Part shown: positions 46,491-55,700 of the stretch, in pieces
Layout of the letters: every line of letters begins with the position of its first letter
Numbering within the stretch: position 1 is the stretch's first letter
Origin: Sanderia malayensis
Lineage: Eukaryota; Cnidaria; Scyphozoa; Semaeostomeae; Pelagiidae
NCBI GenBank assembly: GCA_013076295.1
Contig: RQOL01000024.1
Coordinates: forward strand, 4,293,158 to 4,357,157
Direction: 5' to 3'
DNA: 64,000 nucleotides
Notes under the pieces: generated by a model
What the model was told of the DNA's origin: nothing
Seen by the model: the letters and a program-made list of their open reading frames with translations, nothing else
Database searches by the model: none
Program-made: the position numbers and the translations under genes

Positions 46491-47075
46491 TCAGTGGAAC
46501 TGCTGTAATAAATTTGGAAAAAATGTCTCCATTAAGAGGATGTATTGATACCCTTTGGTGTCTTTTGGAAGGTAGCCGATATCGATAGATATGAATTGCA
46601 TAGGAGCAGTTGGCGTGAACATTTCTGTTAGAGGTGCCTTTGGGGGGCGAGTGTTACATTTTGTGCGTTGACATGTATCGCAGCGACGAATAAAGATTTG
46701 AATATAACTGTACATGTTCGGCCAATAAAATCTCTCTTTTAACGTTGCATAAATTTTATCAACGCCAAAGTGTGCAACGTTGTGGTATTCGCTAACTACA
46801 GACTTTCTCAGTGATGGAGGGATTATTGGTCGACCTGATTTAGTTAATATGTCATTATTGAATCTTAGTTGATTTTGAAATCTCTTTAGGCGACCTTTCG
46901 GGATAGGAATATGATCGGCCATGTGTTTCTTGGCATCTGTGATCAATGGATCGCGAGATTGCTCCTCTTTAAGTTGATTTAGAAAGTGAGCACTGTCTGA
47001 AATAAAGCATATATTTTGTGCTCGAATTCCGATGGAGGCTGAATTTTGGAGCTGTAGCAATTCGTGATAGAGCAT
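46491..47075 (-). pseudogene. pol: Gypsy A pol: integrase zinc-binding and start of core
   Basis: The HHCC zinc-binding domain is visible as EYHNVAHFGVDKIYATLKE through RRCDTCQRTK. The first core strand follows at FISIDIGYLPKDTKGYQYIL. The frame is then lost near 46530, by an A-run. It is preceded by a shift from the RNase H frame near 47020. Confidence 0.85.
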
Positions 47076-47448
47076 CCGCTTTCACGTTTTCCTTACCAGG
47101 AATATATTGGATCGTATAGTCATATTCCTCTAGTTCGGACAGCCATCTGCCAATTTTGCCTCGAGGGTTCTGTTGCTTTCGAAGATGAGTTAAAGGATTA
47201 TGATCCGAGTTTAGAATAAACTTGTTGCCTGCGAGATACACATGCCAATGACGAACTGCAGTAAGTAAGGCATAAGGCTCTTTGTCGGTAGCTGACCAGT
47301 TTTGTTGAGCATTTTGTAAGGCGTTGGAGAAATAAGCAACAGGATGTAAGGTACCATTGGTATCCAACTGAGTTAATACACCACCCACGGCGAAATCGCT
47401 GGCGTCCACTTCTACGATGAACGGTTTGGTGAAGATCGGGAAAAACAA
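46969..47448 (-). pseudogene. pol: Gypsy A pol: RNase H domain
   Basis: Contains FIVEVDASDFAVGGVLTQLD, LNSDHNPLTHLRKQ and YIPGKENVKADALSR, the standard Ty3/gypsy RNase H phrases. It is joined to the RT frame by a shift near 47440, inside the codons for the segment before the first aspartate. Confidence 0.88.
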
Positions 47449-49189
47449 GCACAGGCTTTGATGATAATTTCTCTTTCAAATTGATAAAGGCTTCTTCGCA
47501 ATCATAAGACCAATTAAATTGGACATGGTCACTCGTCAACGCATTCAGGGGTTGGCTAATTCTTGTAAAATCCGGGATAAAAGCCCTATAGAATCCTGTC
47601 AGTCCAAGGAATGCTTTCAATTCCTTTTTTGTTGATGGTTGTTGATACGAACGGATAGCATCGGTTAAACGGGATTGGGGTCGAATCCCCTGTCTAGATA
47701 ATTCGAACCCCAAAAAATCTACTTGAGCACTAGCAAAAACGCATTTGGAGAGCTTTAATGAAATGCCACAAGATTCTAAACGAGAAAAAACTTGCTCAAG
47801 ATCGGCTAAATGCTCTGAGAACGATTTACTAAAAATAACAATGTCATCCATGTACGCGAGCACTCTGTCGGAGGCAAGCCCTGACAGAGTAATATCTATC
47901 ATCCGTTGGTACGATGAACCAGCATTACAGAGGCCAAAGGGAGTAACATTGAACTCAAATTTGCCACGTGGGATTGAAAACGCCGTTTTTTCTTTGTCTT
48001 CCTGTGCTAGAGGCATGGACCAATACGCAGAAGCTGCGTCCAAAGTTGTCCAATATTGGGCACCCTGCATTTTATCAAGAACATCATTTATATGCGGAAG
48101 CGGGTAGGTGTCCTTTTTCGTTACATCATTTAACCCTCGGAAGTCACACACAAAACGCATGGACCCATCTTTCTTTTTAACTAAAATTACTGGCGCATTC
48201 CAAGGCGAGGACGAAGGCCGAATGATATCATTGTTTAACATTTCTGTAATTTGTTTCTCAGTTTCTTCGAGATATGCATACGGAATTCGATAAGGTTTAC
48301 GCTTTACTGGTTGGGCGTCGTTAGTTATGATTTTATGTTCCATGTTGCGAACTAGAGTAGGTTTCTTTGGATTAGGAGCAAATATGGTTTTGAAGTTAGA
48401 AATAATGTCTAAAATCTTAGTTTTTTCGTCGTTGGAAAGATTTTCTCCATATACTATAGAATCTTCTAGATTTGTGGAGGTACTTTTATCCTGCTGAGCA
48501 ATTTGAGCTACTGTGGTATTTGAGGTTGTTAAAAAACCAATGTGAGTATTGGCTGGTATTGACACTGAACAAGGGTTTATGTTTAAGAAAGATACTTGAA
48601 AACATCCCTCAATGTTTGGAATTATACGACAGCGCGTAGCGTATACACCTGGTGACTCACTAAGTTGCACAGGCTCAAAATCACCGGTGACGAGAGAAAA
48701 TGATTGATCACATTTGACGGTTACAAAGTTTTCTGATCGACCCTGCAATACTAATGACGATACCAACTGAACTTTGCGATCTTCTGTAATATCAACACAA
48801 TTTAACCAGTGAGTTCCTAATTTTATCTTGTTGTTGTGGAAATCGATTTCGAATGCAGAAAATCGCGATAAAAAATCTCTCCCCAAAATGACATTTTTAA
48901 AAGACTTTGTATTCAAAACCAACATTCGATGTTGTAGGACTTTTCCAGCTAATTTTATTTTCATTAAAATCGATCCTGTTATGTTCATGTTATTACCTGA
49001 TGCGTCAATCAGATTGTCATGTTGAGATTTTTGGATATTTCCTTCTAAGCCTAATTTCTGTAAAGAACCAATGTCAATCAGGGAGCAACTTGCTCCAGTG
49101 TCTAATAACGCATTTGTAGTTGAATCTGAAAACGAAATTTTTACAACTGCAGAAAAACGTTCATTAGAATTATTCACATTATTAATCAA
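47198..49189 (-). CDS. pol: Gypsy A pol: protease and reverse transcriptase
   Basis: The aspartic protease has ALLDTGASCSLIDIG near residue 30 and an ILGRDFL flap-side phrase. RT has KDGSMRFVCDFRGLNDV, FGLCNAGSSYQRMID and the catalytic YMDDIVIF, followed by a thumb with LKAFLGLTGFYRAFIPDF. The frame is open for 663 codons, then runs into a shift before RNase H. It begins about where gag ends, in a different frame, as in elements using frameshift or readthrough expression. Confidence 0.9.
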   Translation of the reverse strand: MINNVNNSNERFSAVVKISFSDSTTNALLDTGASCSLIDIGSLQKLGLEGNIQKSQHDNLIDASGNNMNITGSILMKIKLAGKVLQHRMLVLNTKSFKNVILGRDFLSRFSAFEIDFHNNKIKLGTHWLNCVDITEDRKVQLVSSLVLQGRSENFVTVKCDQSFSLVTGDFEPVQLSESPGVYATRCRIIPNIEGCFQVSFLNINPCSVSIPANTHIGFLTTSNTTVAQIAQQDKSTSTNLEDSIVYGENLSNDEKTKILDIISNFKTIFAPNPKKPTLVRNMEHKIITNDAQPVKRKPYRIPYAYLEETEKQITEMLNNDIIRPSSSPWNAPVILVKKKDGSMRFVCDFRGLNDVTKKDTYPLPHINDVLDKMQGAQYWTTLDAASAYWSMPLAQEDKEKTAFSIPRGKFEFNVTPFGLCNAGSSYQRMIDITLSGLASDRVLAYMDDIVIFSKSFSEHLADLEQVFSRLESCGISLKLSKCVFASAQVDFLGFELSRQGIRPQSRLTDAIRSYQQPSTKKELKAFLGLTGFYRAFIPDFTRISQPLNALTSDHVQFNWSYDCEEAFINLKEKLSSKPVLVFPDLHQTVHRRSGRQRFRRGWCINSVGYQWYLTSCCLFLQRLTKCSTKLVSYRQRALCLTYCSSSLACVSRRQQVYSKLGS

Positions 49190-49213
49190 CTGCGTATCTC
49201 GAGGTTCTTCTAG

Positions 49214-50134
49214 TCATTGGTATTTAGGGCAATTTTGGCTCCAGGAATCATGCCCCGTATTGCCGCACGCTTGGCAAAATCTGGTAGGACAGTCCTTTAC
49301 AAAATGATTAGGACTTTGGCATGAACGACATTTTCGCTCTTGGGTACCCCCTGGTCGAGGAAATCGTTGATATCTTCCACGGGGATTTCTCCCTCGGCTA
49401 GATGAATAGCGATAATTGTTTACTCTTGGAAATCTTTGGTTGTAAGAATTTCCGCTCGCAACCCAATTTACGCTTTGGGCCTGATCTTGACCCCCGTCAT
49501 CATTGACAGAGTGTTTTTTCATTTTTTCAACGACCTTGTCAGTAATTGAATCCACCAATGAGTCCAAATCAATGGAGTTGACAGCCATGCAGTGATCATT
49601 GGATTTAACAGGATTAGTGGATACAAAAGATTGAATACCTGCTGTTTTGAGACGCACTGTTTCTTCAGCAAGGACGTTGATATCGGCTGACGTGAAATCA
49701 GGCAATGACTTTAAGGCGACTTGCATCTTTGGGTGAACGCCTTTTACAAAATAGTCTTTCGCAATCGTATTGCGAGTGGTCTCGTCAAATGATGGGTAGG
49801 CCAATTTGACCAGTTCCAAAATTTTGTAGGCGAACGTCTGCGGGGATTCTTCTTCGTAGTTTTTTCGAGCTGCCAACTGGTTAATTGCTTCTTCTCTATC
49901 TAAATTGCCACGCTCAAACTCTTTTAACAATTCTGCTTTTACCTTTTCGACATCTTTCCTGTCTGCATCTGATAATCTTAAATAAACATCGAAGGCACGG
50001 CCTTCGAGACGACTGGCAATATTCTGGGCGGCTTTCTCGCTTTCGTAACCCTTTAACGCAGAATGAATACTAACTTTTTCGATAAATACTCTGACATTTT
50101 CAGTTCCATTGTAACTCTTAATATTCGATTCCAT
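49214..50134 (-). CDS. gag: Gypsy A gag, 306 aa, two CCHC knuckles
   Basis: Starts MESNIKSYNGTENVRVFIE only 25 nt from the LTR. The capsid-like core is followed by an Arg/Gly/Tyr-rich linker (about residues 235-265). Two zinc knuckles follow: CRSCQSPNHFVKDC (CX2CX4HX4C) and CQACGNTGHDSWSQNC (CX2CX4HX6C). It is clearly homologous to the mini-gypsy gag. The very short leader means the ATG is close to the proposed self-priming site. Confidence 0.92.
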   Translation of the reverse strand: MESNIKSYNGTENVRVFIEKVSIHSALKGYESEKAAQNIASRLEGRAFDVYLRLSDADRKDVEKVKAELLKEFERGNLDREEAINQLAARKNYEEESPQTFAYKILELVKLAYPSFDETTRNTIAKDYFVKGVHPKMQVALKSLPDFTSADINVLAEETVRLKTAGIQSFVSTNPVKSNDHCMAVNSIDLDSLVDSITDKVVEKMKKHSVNDDGGQDQAQSVNWVASGNSYNQRFPRVNNYRYSSSRGRNPRGRYQRFPRPGGTQERKCRSCQSPNHFVKDCPTRFCQACGNTGHDSWSQNCPKYQ

Positions 50135-50144
50135 TGCGGATAAG

Positions 50145-50157
50145 ATTCGGTTATAAT
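50145..50157 (-). promoter_or_regulatory. candidate self-complementary primer-binding site of Gypsy A
   Basis: The sense strand two bases after the 5' LTR reads ATTATAACCGAAT. Its exact complement, ATTCGGTTATAAT, lies inside the LTR (50218 to 50206 on the - strand), about 26 to 31 nt downstream of a TATA-like CTTTATG. No TGG-starting tRNA-type site is present. Confidence 0.65.
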
Positions 50158-50159
50158 AA

Positions 50160-50290
50160 TGTAGGATACTGAGATCAGAATTCTGAGTTGAGCTTTCTAC
50201 TTAGAATTATAACCGAATGAAGAAATAGTAAATTACACGATAACATAAAGGTACTGGATCCGGGGGGTAACTGAACTTAACATTCCAACA
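50160..50290 (-). repeat. Gypsy A 5' LTR
   Basis: 131 bp, the same sequence as 45310-45440. On the sense strand the putative start site at 50218 leaves about 59 nt of transcribed LTR before the internal region. Confidence 0.93.
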
Positions 50291-50891
50291 GAAATTCAAA
50301 ACTGGTTTCATCCGGCAGTCCCTCGCTGGGTAGGTACTTCAGTGGGTCATCGAAGTCTTTGGTTTCAATATTTTCGGCTAGTTTTGGGCCTACGGAAATA
50401 AAGTGCCTGTTAAAGGCTTCTGCAATTTCATTAGCCTTCTCAACACGTTGACCATCATGGATAATTGATAATGGGGGGCTATGGTTTGAATGTTTGTCTA
50501 ATAGCTTGTTTATTATTTTCCACATACCCTTCGGATTATTTGAATTGTCATCTATCATTTTACTGTAATATGATGTAGCAGCTAATTTGAGTTGAGAAAT
50601 TACTTTGTTTCGAAGCTGCTTATAGTTTGGCCACAGTGCTGGATTTTTCTCAGCCCGTCTCTTAATACGGTCTCTCTCGCACATCAGATTCTTGATGTTT
50701 GGAGAAATCCATGGTGCATGTGCATATCTCGTCTGAGTGGTCCTTCTTTTTAACGGGGCATGCACATCCAAGGCAGCGAGAAAGAGATCGTAGAGACTGT
50801 TAGCCATCTTATTAGATCTTATCCGATCTACTTGACATAGCCATCTCCCAGTCAATACTACGTAAGTCACTAAGGAAAGAGTCACGGTCAT
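50291..50891 (-). pseudogene. LINE-2: linker and start of RT domain
   Basis: The frame carries HAPLKRRTTQTRYAHAPWIS, LMCERDRIKRRAEKNP, and NPKGMWKIINKLLDKHSNHS, ending near PSEGLPDETSFEF at the Gypsy A insertion. These are the phrases that precede the RT fingers in CR1-like LINEs. It is reached from the endonuclease frame by a shift near 50850. Confidence 0.85.
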
Positions 50892-51681
50892 AATTTTTCA
50901 AACTGCGTGACTCTGTCCTAAACTTCATGTTATTGACATGAACCCTAGCGTTTAATTTTCTAATGCCGTATATCATATAATGGTCTGTAATACCGATTTT
51001 CACGACCGATACACTACATAGATTGTTGGGTCTGTTTGAAGAAAGGTGATCTATTAGTGATCTGGTGACTCTAGTATCACCTGAAGAGATGATAGTCGTG
51101 GATACCCTTGTGAAATCCTTGATGAGTTGCTCAAACTGATAACCCGAGTAAATCAATTTTAGTTTTCTCGTATTGCTGTCTTTTGGTTTTTTGTAGTCAC
51201 AATTGGTATCTCCTATTAAAATCATTTCTTTGCCCTCGGTATCTAATCTTTTTATGAGCCTAGAAAGAGCATCAAAGGTAGGACTGTCTCTGGCATCAGT
51301 GGGACTGCGGTACCAACACAGGACTAGAAAACTCTTAGCTTGTTTGGGGGTGATTTCAATCCCAACGATTTCAAGATTAGGGTACACCATATCATCTCTT
51401 CGGTGATGGGAAAGGGTGTTTTTTACATAAATAGCTACGCCACCCCCTGCAGTGTCCCTATCACACCTGTGTATTTCAAAGCCTTCAATAGAGACTTCCT
51501 GGTCATGAATGTCTCTATGCAATCTAGTTTCGTTAAGACCGAGTATATCCAGTTGATATTCATTCATTAGTTGCTCTACTTCTACTCTATGCTTGCGTAG
51601 AGACACTATGTTAAGCTGTGATATCTTTAATCCCCTCTTTTGCTTGTTGCTTATGTTTGGCGGTTTATTAATAATTCCCAT
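50812..51681 (-). pseudogene. LINE-2: AP-type endonuclease
   Basis: Starts MGIINKPPNISNKQKRGLKI and then SQLNIVSLRKHR (Asn), LDILGLNETRL (Glu), GGGVAIYVK, EMILIGDTNCDY (Asp) and VVKIGITDHYMI (Asp-His). All catalytic positions of an APE-like endonuclease can be seen. No PHD finger or ORF1 precedes it, and the element's 5' edge is only about 60 bp upstream, so the copy is probably 5'-truncated. Confidence 0.85.
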
Positions 51682-51738
51682 GTATCCCTAACAATATCTT
51701 ACGTATTTACTAAAATTCGATGCAAGCATTTTGACCCC

Positions 51739-52450
51739 ACCATCATTTACATGGAGCCCGTCAAAAGAGATACATCGTAAAAAGCTGCTTGACGTTCCCC
51801 ACGTTGTCTTCCATCAGCTTTGTTGTAGAGTGGAATGTGTTTGCTTGAAGCAATATTTCGCAAGCCTGAGAAGAAAATCTTCTCTCGAGCTCACTGATGA
51901 GTCGATCCAGGAAGGGAAAATACAAATCTCTTCGGAACCGATGCTTTTGGTACACAGATGGATCTGGTTGATCTTCTTGCACAGCGCTGCTTTTTCCATA
52001 GAAAATTTCATAGCCATCGCGAAAATGAGCTGGGATCGTTCGTTTCCTCTTCGAAACTCCTTCTTCTTCGAAATTCGTCACTTTCAGGTGCGACACTTGG
52101 CAGTAATTGTCCGCTTCTTGAACAAATTCCTCTATTTTTGCATCGTTTCTGAGATCTTGTAGAGCTCGCTTCAAGGACTGGATGCCAGAGACAGCTGATA
52201 CAAGATCCATTTCTTTAAACTGTAAATTTTCTGATACCGATTTACATAAAGCGAAGCACTTCTTTAAGACAAATCATGCTAAAATGAACTTGAATTTCTG
52301 CATCCTCACAAGCAAACCCTCAGCTCCGGATTCACCTTCAATTGATATCTCTTTTAGCATCTCTATTATGGCTGGCATTGTGTTGACTACTGTATCAAGG
52401 TTATCACTTTTAGCTGCCCATCTGGTGTCTGAAAGTGAATGCAGAGCTAT
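51739..52450 (-). pseudogene. hAT transposase piece 2: middle of the catalytic region
   Basis: On the - strand the frame runs from ALHSLSDTRWAAKSDN (about 52450-52400), a conserved hAT phrase, to FKEMDLVSAVSGIQSL, KRKRTIPAHFRDGYE, FLDRLISELERRFS and GNVKQLFTMYL. There is one in-frame TGA near 52275, and a shift near 51770. The right edge at CTAT is the Gypsy B target. The left edge near 51740 is the LINE-2 target. Confidence 0.82.
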
Positions 52451-52768
52451 TGTAGCGTTCGGTAGCCAGAGAATTTAACCAGAAAGACGACGTGTTTACG
52501 CTCCGTATTCTTCAATCACAAAATATCAACTAAACATTTATCTAAGCTTGATTACATAAGTATTACGTGAATGATCTGGTTAGTATATGTTAGCAACGGA
52601 AGATACAGCGGGGAACATACTACGCTAATGACAGATACACAGTACACAACAGTTAACACAAGACATGAAATTAACATAGTTAGTCACTAGTAAAATTACA
52701 ACAATAAACCAAGAATAAAACATAGAACAATTACTTTAAATTAACACGTGACGAGCACACACGTGACA
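52451..52768 (-). repeat. Gypsy B 3' LTR
   Basis: 318 bp, TG...CA. It is next to the polypurine tract at 52769-52780 and appears identical to the 57594-57911 copy over its whole length. Confidence 0.95.
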
Positions 52769-52788
52769 TCTTCCCCTCCGTAACTGTT

Positions 52789-55700
52789 TCAATGCACCAC
52801 AAATTCTCCAAAGCGCTGGGGTGGTTGAATAACTTGGCGAAGGCGGGGTGGTCTGGCAGTAGGTTCATTAATCCCAACCTCTTCTGGGTTGCGCAGGTCA
52901 TCACGTTCTGAAATGGTTATACCTGGGGTTTCGGATACCGGATGAAAGATTTGACCCTGATCCAGCGGGGTGGGGCATAACTTAATTTGGTTGTGATGGA
53001 CTACCCTGGTTTTCCCATCACTGGATCGAATTCTATAATTAACCCCTGTCCTGGAAACTATTTCAAACGGTCCAGTCCACTTCGTCCCGAATTTCCATTT
53101 CTTAGGGCGACGCAACCAAACACTAAGTCCAACTTCATAAGGTTTCCAGTCTTTGTGACCTTGGTTATACGATGTTGTTTGTCTATTTCTAGCCGTCTCA
53201 AGGTTTTTCTGTGCTAACTGGTTGGCTAACTGTATTGCTTTCCGTAATGATCGACTATAATCGGATTGGCTATTTACATTTTGCAATGGTACGCTAAGTT
53301 CCACTTCGATAGGCATGCGCGCAGGATGTCCAAATACTAACTCATATGGTGAAAACCCCGTCGACTCTTGTATACTGGTGTTATAGGCGAAAACAGCTTG
53401 ATCTAACCATAGGTCCCAGTCCCCCTGATGTTCTGAGACAAAGTTAGTAAGAATTTCCTGTAGCGTGCGATTTTGTCGCTCGACTAATCCGTCTCCCTGC
53501 GGGTGGTATGCCGTAGTCCGAGACTTCTTAATGCCCATGATATTATAAATTTCGTGCATTAAGTTGCTTTCGAAGTTTCGACCTTGATCAGAATGTAATA
53601 TAGATGGTGGACCAAAACGAGAAAATACGCGCGATACAAGGGTTTGTGCCACCGTAGAGGCCTTTTGGTCTGGTGTTGGGAATGCCTCACACCATTTAGT
53701 GAAATGGTCCATGAGGACAAGAATGTGCTTATTGCCGCGAGCTGTTTCGGAAATTGGCCCCATGTAATCGACAGCCCAAAAAACAAAGGGTTCGCTAACT
53801 TGGATTGGCTTCAACGGTGCTTTGGTTTGCTTCGAATCATGTTTTACTTGGCTACATTTTTGGCATTGATGAATAAATTGTTTGATGGAAGAGTTCATTC
53901 TGGGCCAAAAGAAACGCTCTCTTGCGCGCAAAATCGTGCGTGTTATTCCCATATGGCCAGCTGATGGGCAGTTATGTAAGCCATCAAGCACGCGGGGAAC
54001 TAAACCGTCCGGAATGACTAGTAATTCGCGGTTAAAACCTTGTTTAGAAATTCGTTTTTTGACTAACAGGCCTTTACTAATATACAGGTGGTCCCAACAG
54101 TCCCAAAATGGTCGCAGTTGCGAATTGTTTTGCCAGACAAATAGAGGTGGTTTAGGCAACTTTTGCTCAATCAAGGCTTTGACAATTTGAATAGCTGGAT
54201 CACAACGCTGGGCTTGACACAAATCTACGTCAGGTGTTAAATTAACTAAACCACTAATGTCAGGAATATCAGGGCTAATTGGCTTCGAGGCTGTGACTGT
54301 ATAGTGGTTTAGTCTAGAAAGAGCATCTGCATTTTGGTTTGATGCGCCCGGTCGATGTTTTACGGTGAATTGAAATTCCTGGAGGTCCATAATCCACCGC
54401 GCAATGCGACCTTTGGGTTCGATTGAATGCAGCCACTTTAACGCGTGGTTATCAGTCACAATTTGAAATTCCCGTCCCACTAAGTACGCCCGGAAATGTT
54501 TGGTAGCAAATACAATGGCTAAGGCTTCTTTTTCCATGGCAGCGTAATTTTGCTCGCGCGGTGATAGAGTATAGCTTGCGTAAGAAATAACATGCTCATG
54601 CCCTTGTTCATCATACTGAGTAAGCACAGCGCCAAGACCCACGTTTGAAGCATCGGTTTGTAATGTAAAAGGCAAGTCGAAATTAGGGTAGGCCAAAACT
54701 GGCGCTGAACAAAGTAGTTGTTTCAAGTTGTCAAATGCAGTTTGGTGTGAGCTAGTCCATTTAAAACGCATGTTCTTTTTGGTGAGAGCAGTGAGGGGCG
54801 AGGCAATAGTAGCAAAATTTGGGATGAAGCGCCTATAATAGCCCGCTAAACCCAGGAAAGATCGAAGTTTTTCTACAGTTGTGGGGGCTGGCAAATCACG
54901 CACCGCTTTGATTTTATTCGGGTCAGTGTGTACACCGGTACTAGAAACAGTATGGCCTAGGTAGACGACTTTTTTAGCAGCAAAGGAGCATTTTGAGGCT
55001 TTTACGCGGATATTGTGTTCACGGAAACGTTGTAAAACAGTTTTGAGACGTGCACACTGTTGTTCAATAGAGTTCGCATAAATGATGACATCGTCAAAGT
55101 AGCAAAGACAGATATCGTATGTTAAGCCGGATAAAATTATTCCTATTGCTCTAGCAAACGTTGCAGGAGCAGTCGACAAGCCATAGGGCATCCGTAGAAA
55201 TTCGAATAGGCCGGCGGGTGTGATAAATGCTGTTTTTTCTCGGTCATCCGGTGACATGCTGACCTGCCAGTATCCACTGCGCAAATCTAAAGTGCTAAAA
55301 TATTTATTGTCGCTCAATGAATCAAGTAGGTCGTCCACGCGAGGCAAGGGATGGGCGTCCTGTCTCGTTATTAAATTTACTTTTCGATAATCAATGCAAA
55401 AGCGATATGTGCCGTCCTTCTTTTTGACGAGCACGACAGGTGAAGCCCATGGGCTAATACTAGGCTGTATAACATTTTGCTTCAACATATCTGAGACCTG
55501 AGTATTAACTTCTTCACGAAAATGAAAAGGCAATCGTCTGGGATACTGACGAATGGGTGTAGAATCCCCCGTGTTAATTCGATGGGACACGACTGTGGTA
55601 TGTCCAAGTTCGTTGTTAAATACATCCGGAAAAGCTAACAATGTCTCCCGGATTTGTTGTTTCTGGTGGTCTTCAAGGTCAGGACTGATGGCGGCTTCTA

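Larger units (their letters stand above)
45310..50290 (-). mobile_element. Gypsy A: Ty3/gypsy LTR retrotransposon, 4981 bp, TSD GAAA
   Basis: LTRs of 131 bp at 45310-45440 and 50160-50290 appear identical by eye. They begin TGTAGG and end CCAACA and are flanked by GAAA (45306-45309 and 50291-50294). Gag and pol read on the - strand. A purine tract (AGAGGGGGAGTAA on the - strand) borders the 3' LTR. A 13-base site next to the 5' LTR is complementary to an LTR-internal segment, suggesting self-priming. Pol is broken by about three frameshifts, even though LTR identity implies a young insertion. Confidence 0.93.
39812..51738 (-). mobile_element. LINE-2: CR1-like non-LTR retrotransposon split by LINE-1 and Gypsy A
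   Basis: The pieces read in order on the - strand. Endonuclease at 50812-51681, linker and start of RT at 50291-50891, RT core at 44884-45309, RT palm at 44485-44835, and C-terminal domain at 39970-40661. Removing Gypsy A (one GAAA kept) and LINE-1 rejoins the piece ends. The 3' end carries an (AT)n tract near 39895-39915 and AAAATG-rich sequence at 39812-39835. Frameshifts (near 50850) and stops (near 44880) show it is inactive. It is itself inserted in the hAT transposase gene. Confidence 0.85.
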
